Source: Lunularia cruciata
Lineage: Eukaryota; Streptophyta; Marchantiopsida; Lunulariales; Lunulariaceae
Assembly: GCA_948567375.1 (NCBI GenBank)
Contig: OX419755.1
Location: forward strand, 34,415,001 to 34,479,000
Reading direction: 5' to 3'
Length of the DNA stretch: 64,000 bases
The notes beneath the pieces were generated by a model, which ran no database searches, was not told the DNA's origin, and saw only the letters and a program-made list of their open reading frames with translations. Within the stretch, counting starts at the first letter, position 1. Each line of letters begins with the position of its first letter. The position numbers and the translations under genes were made by a program. Below, piece after piece: positions 1 through 10,500 of the stretch.

Positions 1-255
1 AAAGATTCACTCCGGTCAAAGCTCATTTGACCAACCAGATAGGACCTAGACCAGACAGGTCACCCATCCAAGTAAGTAATCCAAGGGTGGAGCTTGCTGA
101 CATGTCACCTATCTGTGTCCCTAATCCTATGGTGGAGCTTCCTTGGAGGAGATCCTCTTTGTCTATATAATAAAGAGAAGGTGCTCCCTTGGGGCATCGA
201 ATGTTTGAGTGTGCAATCTGTGTTTTCTCTCTTCTCTTGTCCTCGGAGTATTACA
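1..255 (+). repeat. Element A 5' LTR, truncated by window edge
   Basis: This is the right-hand third of an LTR. It aligns base for base with 5861-6115 apart from a few substitutions, which identifies 5387-6115 as the partner LTR. It contains a TATA box (TATATAA, 164-170), so transcription should start just downstream. It ends GTATTACA and is followed directly by a tRNA primer site. The missing left part lies outside the window, so the element's target-site duplication cannot be tested. Confidence 0.93.
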
Positions 256-256
256 A

Positions 257-268
257 TGGTATCAGAGC
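257..268 (+). promoter_or_regulatory. Element A primer-binding site (initiator Met tRNA)
   Basis: The bases TGGTATCAGAGC lie one base after the LTR end. They are the usual plant LTR-retrotransposon primer site complementary to the 3' end of initiator Met tRNA, where minus-strand DNA synthesis begins. Confidence 0.93.
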
Positions 269-390
269 GAGTGTTCTAGTCCAAGAGAGTGGATCACCCC
301 TCTTGGAATACCATGAACTACTGAAACTGAGTAATTTGAGGTGGAGAACATAGAGTAATCGCTAGACTTAGGAAGGACTTTAGAGAGCGG

Positions 391-618
391 ATGGGATGGA
401 TGCGCCGGGGGGGACAATTTCCCGCACCTAGCTTTCCATTCTCAAACCCATTCCACATCAAGGTTATGTACATCCAGCGTGAGCAAATGAGAGTATCGCT
501 AGTTTATCACTTTGGTGCAAAATTCATGGACAGAGTGATGAACTCACCAAACCCGGTGATTCTACCTGTGGTGATATATGATAGAGAGTGGAATTTGAAG
601 ATCTACATTCTATTATGA
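391..618 (+). CDS. Leader small ORF 1 of element A (75 aa, unknown)
   Basis: An intact ATG-to-stop ORF lies between the primer site and gag. I do not recognise the family. It is real by comparison: the same reading is present in element B (49771-49992 minus, with one CAA-to-TAA stop), and a clear relative sits at 48830-49033 (minus). Shared marks are NPF near residue 20, a central FG, VM-x-[SN]P-x-P, LPV-x2-Y, a Trp, and a C-terminal IY[IV]LL directly before the stop. No signal peptide, zinc finger or membrane helix is evident. A second diverged copy follows at 623. It could be a retroelement accessory protein or a split gag N-terminus. Confidence 0.55.
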   Translation: MGWMRRGGQFPAPSFPFSNPFHIKVMYIQREQMRVSLVYHFGAKFMDRVMNSPNPVILPVVIYDREWNLKIYILL

Positions 619-622
619 TAAT

Positions 623-826
623 ATGGATATGAATGTCCCAAATCCTCTCCCTTTCAACACTCAAGTAGAAATCCGTTATGTAGTGAGGCCGAAATTGATG
701 TTTAGAGATTTTGTGGTTAGGAATTTTGGTGAGGAGTATTATCAACGAGTGATAGCTTCTGAGGTCCCAATGGTAGTTCCTATAGTTCATGCACCTTCCA
801 GAGTGATTATATTGACTCTATATTGA
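623..826 (+). CDS. Leader small ORF 2 of element A (67 aa, diverged tandem copy)
   Basis: It starts four bases after the stop of leader ORF 1 and is an intact ATG-to-stop ORF of unknown function. The pattern NP near the start, FG in the middle, V[MI]-x3-P and [VL]P[IV]V marks it as a diverged paralogue of leader ORF 1, so the leader carries two tandem copies of one domain. Element B keeps the same arrangement (49563-49766 minus), with a CGA-to-TGA stop. The close stop-ATG spacing would suit reinitiation, but that is inference. Confidence 0.5.
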   Translation: MDMNVPNPLPFNTQVEIRYVVRPKLMFRDFVVRNFGEEYYQRVIASEVPMVVPIVHAPSRVIILTLY

Positions 827-859
827 AGTAGACGTTAGCAATTGGGTGTTGCAGGAACC

Positions 860-1948
860 ATGGATCCGTAGTTGCAAGAGCTTGTGCAAGGAATGCAAGG
901 GATGTTGAATGAATTTTGAGAGATTAAGATGACCATGGAGACATTGCAAAGTCAAGTGCAGATCCTCAGGAACAATCAAGCCATGCAAGAAGAAGAGCCG
1001 TCTCAAAACCCAATACCTGTGACTGAAGTACTTGGAGAGGCACCCGTGCTTACGAACCCTATCAACGATGAAGCCACATTGCTACTCCGGATGAAGAAGA
1101 CCTGAAACATTGAGCCTTACAAGGGGCAGCGTACGATGGGAGTTGTGGAGAATTGGATCTCAAGAATGAATCGATATTTTCGATTGTTCTCAACAGAGAT
1201 CACAGAGCATGCTGCATGCGTGTTTGCATGTGGGTACTTGACCGATAAAGCCCTCACATGGTATGATGCTTAGGAACGATCCATGCTGGCAGAGAGAAGG
1301 GAGGTCACATGGACAACAATGCAAGAAGGACTGCTCAAGAATTTCCAATTTGTGGATTCTGTGCAGATGGCTCGAACCCGACTATGGGGATTGAGATAGA
1401 AGAATAGCATACAAGAGTATGTGGAGGCATTTCTAGATCTACAAGTCGCAATTACCGACATGAGTCCAATAGAGGCTCTCGACAATTTCAAACGAGGGTT
1501 GAAAGAGCGGATTTGCCAAGAAGTAATGGTGCAAAACCCTCGCACGGTATTTGAAGCTATTGCTTGTGTGTAGAGAATAGCCGGAGCATTAGGTGGAGGT
1601 GAAGGAGTAGTTGCACCTCAACATTATCGGGCAGAAATGCCACACATGGGTGGACCAGTACCGATGGAATTGGGTAACCTTTGATTCTGGGATCGAGGAG
1701 CACGGCCGCTTCAAGGAGAGCGGGGACGGGTAGAAGAACAAAGAGATAGAGTCCCACGAGGAGAAGGGACTCGAGGAGAACAATGCCGTTGTTACAATTG
1801 CGGCCGTATTGGGCATATATCTACCAATTGTTGCACTTGTTTCCCTAGAGGCCCTCGGCCTTCATACAGGCGATCTTTGAACAACATGGAGAGGCACATT
1901 GAAGAGGAGGAGATGGAAACCACTTCAGAAAACAAAGATTGCCAGTAA
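860..1948 (+). pseudogene. Element A gag, broken by nonsense codons
   Basis: This is the structural protein of the Ty3/gypsy element, in one frame ending TAA at 1946-1948. The ATG at 860 is followed by stops at 869 and 917, the second also present in element B, so translation more likely began at the ATG at 929. The middle holds a retrotransposon-gag region (WISRMNRYF, then a conserved stretch ending KRGLKERI). The C-terminus has a CX2CX4HX4C zinc knuckle (CYNCGRIGHISTNC, from about 1790). Further in-frame stops occur near 1102, 1271, 1397, 1571 and 1682. At 1571 and 1271 element B still has sense codons (CAA and TGG). Pol begins in the -1 frame across the gag stop. Confidence 0.85.
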
Positions 1949-4900
1949 ATGTACCTTGCGGCCTTACTGGCTCAATAAGGAAGTAGAGAAGGAAGGGAAG
2001 GAAGAAGAATAATGCACAAAGATCCCGAAAGGCAACCTCACAATTGATTTTCGTGAATGGAATCCTAGAAGGTAATCAAGTGAGAGTATTAATAGATCCG
2101 GGAGCAACAGAGAATTTCTTGTCTTGCTCTGTTGCAATAAGCTTGGGAATGGATCTAGAGAGAGATGGAAGTGAAGAAGTAGAGTTACCAAATGGGCAAA
2201 CAGAGAGGATTGAATCATTACCTAGACGGGTAACCCTCTCTGTAGGAGAATATCAAGAAGCAATTGAGTGGTCAGTGATACAGTTAGCCCATTATGATGC
2301 AATTTTAGGCATGCCATGGATGGAGCAGTACAACCCAATGGTGGATTGGAGGAAGAAAGTAGTGAGAACTCACCAATGGTCAATCATTGGGGTTAAAGAA
2401 AAATCACACAGGCAGAAACTGCCTCTATATGTCATAGGGACGACAATTGTCTGTAAGACCGATAGATGTTTTCTGGGTCTAATAAGAGAAGTCCAGAGTG
2501 CACAACTCGCTGGACAAATTCTTGAGAAATTGAAGGATGTGGTGGATGAGTTTCAAGATGTCTTTCCCGATGATCTACCCTCAGGATTACCACCTAAAAG
2601 GCGAGTAGATCACAAAATAGAGACACTCCCGGGGAAGACACCTCCTTGTAAGGCCCCATATTGCCTATCACCTCATGAGTTGGAGGAGTGTAAGACTCAA
2701 ATTGAGGAGATGCTACAGAAAGGGTTCATCCAACCTAGCGTATCACCATATGGGGCCTCTGTCTTGTTTGTGAAGAAGAAGGATGGTACAATGCGCATGT
2801 GCATTGACTATCGGGGTCTCAATCAACAAACAGTGAAGAACAAATACCCCTTACCTTGCATGGATGACCTGTTTGATCAACTCCATGGAGCGAGATACTT
2901 CACCAAACTAGACTTGCAGAGCGGTTACAATCAAATCCGAATTGCAGAGGAGGATGTGTACAAAATTGCCTTTCGAACCAGGTATGGCCACTTTGAGTAT
3001 CTTGTGATGCCTTTTGGCCTCACCAATGCGCCTGCCACTTTCATGAGCCTAATGAATGACATATTTTGTCCATACTTGGATAAGTCTGTTATCGTCTTTT
3101 TGGATGATATCTTAGTATATAGTAGCACGATGACAGAACACAAACAACATCTACGAGAGGTCCTCCAGATTCTAAGACAGAATCAGTTGTACGCCAAAAT
3201 CTCAAAGTGTGAGTTTGGCAAGTCTGAAGTAGACTACTTAGGGCATAGAGTAAGTGCAGAGGGCATTCAAGTATTGACAGATAAAATAGAGGTCATTCAA
3301 AAATGGAGTGCCCTAGAAGATCAGACTCAACTTAAGAGCTTCTTGGGGTTGACGGGATTCTATCGTAGATTTGTCAAAGACTTCTCCAAGGTTGCACAGC
3401 CTTTAACGGCACTACTTGGCAAGGGGAAGAAGTGGACATGAGGAACTGCACAAGAGTTGGCCTTTCAAGAATTGAAGGCCGCCTTGCTACCTGCACCAAT
3501 CTTGAAGTGGTATGACCCAAAACGTCCAATCAAGTTGGCTACGGATGCATCAGGCGTAGCAATAGGAGCAGTCCTACAACAAGAGTGGCATGACGGATGG
3601 CATCCAATTGCATATTTCTCTCGAAAGTTGTTACCGGCAGAGCACAATTACCACACCACAGAACGAGAAGAGCTGGCCATCGTTCTAGCAACCAAGCATT
3701 GGAAGCACTACCTGGGCGAGAAGGCATTTGTAGTAGAGACAGACCACAAACCTCTAGTCTACCTCGAGACGTAGAAGGATCTATCTCATCGCCAAATTTG
3801 GTGGGCAGAGTGGCGACAACGCTTTAATATGACAATCACCTACGTGGAAGGTAAGAAGCAACTTGCAGATGCATTCACCCGCATGCCAATGGCCAACAAC
3901 TTGGCGGCAGAGGTTAAGATTAACCCTGAATTCTGGCAAGAGATTCTAGCTAATACAAAAACTGATCCACAGATTGTAGAAGCGCAATCGTCCAAAGGTG
4001 TCACCAGCACCCAAGGACTCACCTTTCGGGAGGGCCGATTGTGGATCCCAAATGTCCTAAAATTACGCACCACCATTCTAGCGGAATGTCATGATTCGGC
4101 CATTGCAGCTCATGTCGGATTGGACAAGACCTTGGAGGCAGTCAAGCGCCATTACTATTAGCCCAAGATGAGCAATGACGTGATGGACTATGTGCGTAGC
4201 TGCCTACTTTGTCAACAGAACAAAGCTTCTAATCAAGCTCCTGCAGGGCTCCTTCAACCTCTTCCCACTCCTACCCAACGTTGGGAACAAGTGAGTATGG
4301 ATCTCGTCTGTGAATTACCCAAGACCACCTCAGGGTTTGACTCCATTGTGGTCTTTGTGGACCGGCTCAGCAAAATGATTCATGTACGCCCTGCCACCAA
4401 GGAGGTGACCGCTCCACAACTAGCTCAACTATACTTAGATGCAGTCTTTGCTCACCATGGCTTGTCTAGAGTACTCATCACCGATAGAGGCACCCAATTC
4501 ACCAATTTGTTTTGGCAAACACTCTTTGGTTTCTTCAAAACCAAGTTGACCATGTCTACAGCTTACCACCCACAAACGGATGGCCAAACAGAGCGGGCTA
4601 ATCGCACAATTGAAGACATGTTACGCGGCTTCACCTTAGAAGAGCAAGAAAGGTGGGACACCCTACTACCGTTGGTGGAATTCGCTTACAACAATTCAGT
4701 GAATGCCTCCACCTAGGTCACTCCGTTCTTCCTCATGTATGGTGAGCATCCCTTCATACCTTCTAGCTTGATGAAGATCCGTCCAGTGACTACCAAGGTT
4801 GATGCAGTCAACACATTTGTTTCTAGAATCCAACAAGGTATGGAGAGCGCCAAGCACAGGTTACAAATTGTGCAAAATTGACAAAAGCAGTGTGTTGATG

Positions 4901-5373
4901 CACACCGTAGGCACATGGATTTCAATGGTGGGGATCAAGTGTGGCTATCAACAACCAACCTCACATTAGTTGGATCTCGTAAGCTCAGACCTCGTTTTAT
5001 TGGGTCTTTCTTGATTCTTCGATGCATCGGCGCTATGGCCTATCACCTTGAGCTACCACCACACATGAAGATCCATCCAGTGTTCCATGTCTCCCTATTA
5101 TGCAGATATGCTCCCCAATCAGGCCAAGGTATTTCCACACAGGACATTCGACCTTGTCCGACAGTCATTGATGGCACAGAGGAATATGAAGTGGAGCGGA
5201 TTCTCCAAAAGCGCATGCGTGGTACTCGCCATCCGCGGGTGGAATATCTAGTACAATGGAAAGCTTTCCCCCTCTATGAAGCAACCTGGGAACCCGCTGC
5301 CAATTTGGCACATGCACCGGTGTTGGTGCAAGCATTTGAGCAACAATTGCACAACGAGGATGTTGCGTCTTAA
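1939..5373 (+). pseudogene. Element A pol polyprotein (PR-RT-RH-IN-chromodomain), six stops
   Basis: This is the Ty3/gypsy pol of a chromovirus. One frame runs the whole length with no frameshift. Domains in order: aspartic protease (about 2044-2450, active site DPGA where DSGA or DTGA is usual); reverse transcriptase (about 2640-3290, FLDD at 3097-3108, strand motif MPFGLTNAP); RNase H (about 3450-3900, TDAS at 3541); integrase with an HHCC finger (about 4085-4225) and a DDE core (MDLV, TDRG, DGQTERANR); and a C-terminal chromodomain (about 5185-5345, aromatic and W-x-P residues visible). In-frame stops are at 1984, 3439, 3772, 4159, 4714 and 4879. Element B shows the first five as CAG, TGG, CAG, TGG and a shared TAG, and the last as CAA. 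The element is dead in its present form. Confidence 0.93.
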
Positions 5374-5386
5374 AAGGAGGGAGGTC
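5372..5386 (+). promoter_or_regulatory. Element A polypurine tract
   Basis: A purine run (AAAAGGAGGGAGG, then TC) overlaps the pol stop and directly abuts the 3' LTR. This is the usual plus-strand primer position. Element B has the same tract at 42820-42834 on the minus strand. Confidence 0.85.
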
Positions 5387-6115
5387 TGTAATACCAAGGG
5401 TTAACCATATGATCTAGATGTGAAATTTGGTTTGGTAACATCTAGAATGATGTTATACATGATGGTCAAAATAGATCAGATAGAAGTATCACCAAAAGAG
5501 TACTTCTACTAATAGTGCAGAAACCGAAATAGGCTTGAGAACCTTAGAACCAATAGCTAGACATATGATTTAAAGGTGAGAATTGGTTTGGTAACATTTG
5601 GAAGGATGTTACACATGATGGACTAAACAGATCAGAAAGAGGTATCACCAAAAGGGGACTTCTACTAATAGAGTAGGAACCGAAATATGCCCGAAGGTAA
5701 TTTCAGAGGCCTAAACGGATGAATTAGGCCTTGAAAATGTGCAGAAGCCCCCCCAATGGAGGAAAGGCTGGCCTTCCCTCTCCCCTGCTTTGTCTCGTCG
5801 AGAGCTTTCCAACGGTACCTTACTCATGTGATTTTGAGATTCCTACAGGAAGATTCCCTAAAAGATTCCCTCCGGTCAAAGCTCGTTTGACCAACCAGAT
5901 AGGACCTAGACCAGACAGGTCATCCATCCAAGTAAGTAATCCAAGGGTGGAGCTTGCTGACATGTCATCTATCTGTGTCCCTAATCCTATGGTGGAGCTT
6001 CCTTGGAGGAGATCCTCTTTGTCTATATAATAAAGAGAAGGTGCTCCCTTGGGGCATCGAATGTTTGAGTGTGCAATCTGTGTTTTCTCTCTTCTCTTGT
6101 CCTCGGAGTATTACA
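5387..6115 (+). repeat. Element A 3' LTR, 729 bp
   Basis: It begins TGTAATAC and ends GTATTACA, a perfect 8-bp inverted pair. TATA box at 6024-6030. The U3 part contains an imperfect tandem duplication of about 155 bp (about 5407-5561 and 5562-5700), each copy holding the words GGTTTGGTAACAT and GTATCACCAAAAG. The 5-bp target duplication cannot be tested because the left end is off the window. Confidence 0.93.
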
Positions 6116-6737
6116 GTTATTTTCTTTCTATTTTCCGGACATACCATGGGAGGCTCTATATCACACATCTATATCACATAGTTCATCAATAGGTTACTTT
6201 GATAATATAGTTCCCCTTTGCTTGATGTTTATGTTGTAGGTTTGCACGCGGTCGGTTTCTTCTTTTTTGGACCTCGTGCTAGCTTTTCTTAGTACCTTGT
6301 ATTTCTTTTTATTTTTCCTTTGAGGTATACTATTTTGCTCTGATACCTTTACTTGTTACCCTAAACATGTAATTGGTGCATCTATCATATGTCTCCGCAT
6401 CAAAGTTTCAGTAGTTGCCATATATAAGACCAAACACAAATCTATGTCAACAAGATTGCTTCAATTTCTGATCAAAACATGACTCGTGCTTAAAATACTT
6501 AACCTCAAAAAATGACCAAAAAAAGTTCTTGTTAAAAGCTTGAATCCAACTGCACCATTGCATAGCTTGCAATGCATCTAACTAAGATCTAAAGACAATT
6601 GACCATCTGGATAATAATATTAAATGGGTTAGATCCCAGTCAAAACTTGAAATCCTCAAACCGAACAACGTCAAATCTTGATTTTTAGACTCTAGAAAGA
6701 ACTCAAACATCCCATTCTATTTCTTTTGTCTTTTGTT
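6116..6737. other. Unassigned AT-rich stretch after element A
   Basis: I see no convincing coding region or RNA gene. The last 70 bases resemble the poorly conserved sequence that precedes the LINE tail at 10435-10460 (GACTCTA, then CCCAT, then a pyrimidine run), so the right end is probably the 3' end of a truncated LINE copy. Confidence 0.4.
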
Positions 6738-6770
6738 CCTTGTACGGCTTGATGGGGTCTTCCCATCCTT
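6738..6770 (+). repeat. LINE 3' tail hairpin, upstream copy
   Basis: These 33 bp are identical to 10461-10493. They contain GATGGG-GTCTT-CCCATC, which folds as a 6-bp stem with a 5-base loop, and follow a T-rich tract. The same module ends the LINE at 10461 and a LINE fragment at 24361, so this is read as the tail of a truncated copy lying head-to-tail with the LINE that follows. Confidence 0.7.
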
Positions 6771-7276
6771 CTTGTGTGGTCTGCTTTCTTTCTTCCAAAA
6801 TGATATTGCGATTTGTTATATTGTTGAGACCTTGGACCTTGGACTGCGGGAGAGGAGAGGGAGAGACCGTGAGACAATATATAATTTCTGAGGGCTCTCT
6901 AGCATGTAGCATTCGAGTGAATAGTCTATTCTCTTCATTTTTCAATTTCGGTTCCATTTGCACCTAGATTGAAGACTATGGAGAATGGAGTAGAAAGCTT
7001 TGAGGATTTTTAGATTTTTTAGGGTTTAGAATGATCATTATACATTGAGAGTGATGGGTCGGGGATTTTCATTTCCAATCTCTTGGTTTTCATGATTAAG
7101 TTCCATGGGAATTTAGTTTGAAAATTTTGGAGATGGAAATTGAATGTTATGAGAGTTTATAGATTTCAGGGTTTGGAGAGAGTGTTTTCTTATGTGAGTT
7201 GGGATGTGAGGGGTTGTGGTTTTGCAGATATAGGGAGATATAGAGAGGAGCAGCATGTGTTACTATCATTATTCTT
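6771..7276 (+). other. Probable LINE 5' leader
   Basis: This non-coding stretch lies between the upstream LINE tail and the zinc-finger start of the LINE ORF. Several GT-rich lines such as GGGTTTGGAGAG are present, but no domain or promoter can be named. Confidence 0.3.
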
Positions 7277-10200
7277 GTGCTAGCCATGGCTACACCTTCC
7301 CATGTAGGGTCGCCTAGAGCGGGTCGGGATACACCATGCTTGGTGTGTCATCGACGCTTTACCTCGCAAGGGGTAAAGACCCATGTGGGAAGGATGCACA
7401 AGGACTATGATTGGACCACTTGGGATGCCCACATGAGACGAGCAACCACATCGATAGCAATGACACTCGGGATTATGAACGCTTCTTTATAACTTCATTG
7501 ATCGTTCCAAGGATACCGATCGAGTCGTGGGAGTGGTTAGCTTCTTGAGCGGGTTGCATTTTGGGGTTATTTGCTTTCCATGTCCTTGTCTATTCCATAG
7601 GCTACCCCGCAACTCCATGATAAGGCTAGACAGGTTTTTCGCCTACCACTAGACCGTTTGGCACGTGATCCCTTGGACGAGTTAGTATGTTTAGGGTTCC
7701 TATTCCTCTTACTCCCTCGATAGTATCTTTGTTATGCTAGAGAGGGACGTGCGGGGCATAGAGAGGTGGCTGCTAGATTTTGTCGATTCCGAGCGGGGGA
7801 TTGGGCAGCCCTTCAGGAGGAGTCTATTAGGGCTACACAATTTAGGAGATAGGCATTGCCACAGGATACCATAGATTCCACTTGATTACGACAATGTAGG
7901 ACATTGGGTCAGGCGAGAGAGTTTAGTAGAGCAGCACGAGCGCTACACCCTTTGTTTATAGCAATTCCTACTGATGAGACCATCTCTTCCCTACGCTCAC
8001 TACATCCTATAGCAGTAGAGGGACTACCATTAGAGGTCTTAGATTATCAGCCTGAGCAACCTTTATGTCTTGATAGGTCGCTATTTGCACAAGCATTGTG
8101 CACTGCCCCTCGCCTTTCCTCAAGAGGCTTGTCAGGGATGGTTTATGAGCACCTTAGAGATTGCTTCAAGGCACTTGATCCTTCTAGTGGTTTTATCAAG
8201 TTGTTTTAGGTGGTTGCAACAGTAGCGAGAGGAGACATTCCTATGTCTGTTAGTCAGGTATTAGGTGCTAGTCGACTTCTCGCAATGGAGAAGGACATGG
8301 GAGGCATTAGACCGATTGCTATTGGAGAGATCTTTTTGTGTTTGGTCAGTCGTACCATTGTCCTTCAACATTGTTCTCACTTTTGACAACACCTTAGTCC
8401 ACATCAGTTTGGAGTAGCTACTCCTGGAGGATGTGAGGCTATATCTCTAGGCATTAGAGCACTCCTAGATATCCATTCATAGTGGGTCGTCCTACAGGTG
8501 GATGTTGAGAATGCTTTTAATAGCATCTCACGTGCATCTATCTTTAGAGAGCTTAGGGAGGCTGGTGGATCCTTGGCAAGTCTCATTCCTTTTGTGCGGT
8601 CTTTTTATAGCTCTCCGGCTTCCTTTACTACCAGCATGGTGGTTCACAGGAGGGAGTCACCGTCTTGGAGTTAGCTGTTTGTACACATCAAGGAGATCCT
8701 TTGGGTGGGTGGGGGGGGGGCCCTTATTTGCCATGGCTCACTTTAGAGCTCTCTTATCTACTACTTTGGCCATGCCAGGTTGTGTATTTTCCTCCTTGGC
8801 AGATGGTACACACATCGTAGGCCCTGTAGATCAGATTAGGCAGGCCTTTGACTACTCGACTGCCGAGCTACATCTAGTAGGCTTGAGAGTCAAGGTATCA
8901 AAGTGTAGGGCATGGTCCCCTTTAGGTATCCCTCCTCACCTTGAGCTTCCAGAGGGTTGTATCACATCCACAGATGGACTTTGTGTTCGTGGAGTGCTAG
9001 TAGGATCGGAGAATTTTGTCACACGCTTCTTAGACGCTGCTCTTGCAGAGGATGTTCTCCATATGGATGACCTTCCATTACTAGGAGATCTGCAGGTCAT
9101 AGTATACTCTCTTCCAGTATTGCTCGTCGACCATCCTACCTCATCCGTATAGTTCTTCCCTCACCGTCTTTCCTATCACATTTGAGAGCATTTGATAGGA
9201 GGATTATGGGAGTATTTTGTGATATTATTGGACCAGGGACTTTTGAGTGTGTGATAGGGGATTTGGCACGTGGACAGACGGCTCTACCAATCTCATGTGG
9301 TGGGGGTTGGCTTGCTTTCTATGGAGGAGACAACACCTATAGCGTTTTTGGGTAGTTGGGATCTCTTGGCACCCCTACTTTCCTCTTGTTTTGTGGTTGC
9401 TGATAGGCCGGTTGTGATAGAGGTGGAAGGAGGATCCTTTTCTCTCCAGGTGTTATTGCAGCAGACAAGAGATAGTCTATCCCCAAGAGCACAAGAGGAT
9501 TTTCACCTTTTGCTTCACTATTGTCAGATTGGACTAGAGGTTTACAGTCTTCCTTGATGGAGCGACAGTGTGAGCATACGCTACATTCTCTCTTAGTCGA
9601 CTCATCCATTCCTCAGGCTACTAGAGCACGTCTTTGCTCTTGCTCCGGCAAGGATGCATGCTCTTGGATCCTAGCCCGACCATGCATTAGGACTTTCCGA
9701 CTCGCACCAACTACTTTCTCTACAGCAACGAGGTTTTGCCTAGGTTTGGTCCACCCATATGCATCTTCATTACTCACTTGTGAGTATGGTTCTACACTAG
9801 ATGCAGCAGCAGTCCACATGACACGGTGTCCTTTTGGAAGACAGAGGATAGCTACCCATGATGCCATGAGAGACATAGTGTTTGCTATGGCATGAGAGAA
9901 TGGATACTTGGCTTGGAGGGAGCGTTCGTATGCTTTGCAGACGACACGTGTCAGGGCAGACTTATACTTGGTCCGAGATGATCAGGTGATAGTAGCAGAT
10001 GTCGTGGTTACGGACCCTACGCGGGATACAATTTTGGAGGGAGTGATTACCCATCCCCGGTGAGTGCAGCAGCAGGTCGCAAGGTCTCCAAGTATAGGGG
10101 CATGCAACGAGGTCACCTCCTTGTTCCTCTAGCCTTAGAGTTATATGGAGCGATGGACACTGCATTTGACACATTTGTAAGGGAGTGCACGAGAGCTTAT

Positions 10201-10434
10201 CATGTTAGGCGTCATGAGGTACCACTCTCACTCTCATACTTTGTAGCATATTTTAGACAGTGTGTGTATATTGCTCTACAGAGTGCAATGGCTGGTGCAA
10301 TCCATAAGAGAGCAATCACATTAGGTGATGTTTCTTTGGATGCTCCAGTTGTGTATAGACTGTACTACTTGCATAGCTCGGATATCTTAGGTGCAGTAGG
10401 GCAGATTTCTCATATAGACTCTATTGTGGCTTAG
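7277..10434 (+). pseudogene. LINE ORF: C2H2 finger, reverse transcriptase, restriction-like endonuclease
   Basis: This is a decayed single-ORF non-LTR retrotransposon. The N-terminus has a C2H2 finger (CLVCHRRF, then H-x4-H, about 7339-7402), as in R2/NeSL-type LINEs. The RT palm reads VDVENAFNSIS (about 8500), then CTHQGDPLGG (8680), PLFAMAHF, and LADGTHIVGP (about 8806), where ADDTHIVGP would be expected. The C-terminus has C-x-(Y)-G, HMTRC, THDAMRD and then VADVVVTDP (about 9985), the pattern of a zinc-binding unit plus a PD-(D/E)XK-like nuclease. Stops and frameshifts are frequent; one lies in the G-run at 8706-8720. A second decayed copy at 61480 aligns along most of this length, which supports the domain calls. 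Confidence 0.8.
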
Positions 10435-10500
10435 CCCCATGTTACCTTTTTTTTTCTCTCCCTTGTACGGCTTGATGGGGTCTTCCCATCCTTCGTTTTT
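10435..10500 (+). repeat. LINE 3' tail with T-run and hairpin
   Basis: After the LINE stop comes CCCCATGTTACC, a ten-T run, CTCTCCC and then the 33-bp hairpin module (10461-10493). Two more loci carry the same order. It is probably the 3' end recognised by the element's RT. Confidence 0.7.
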
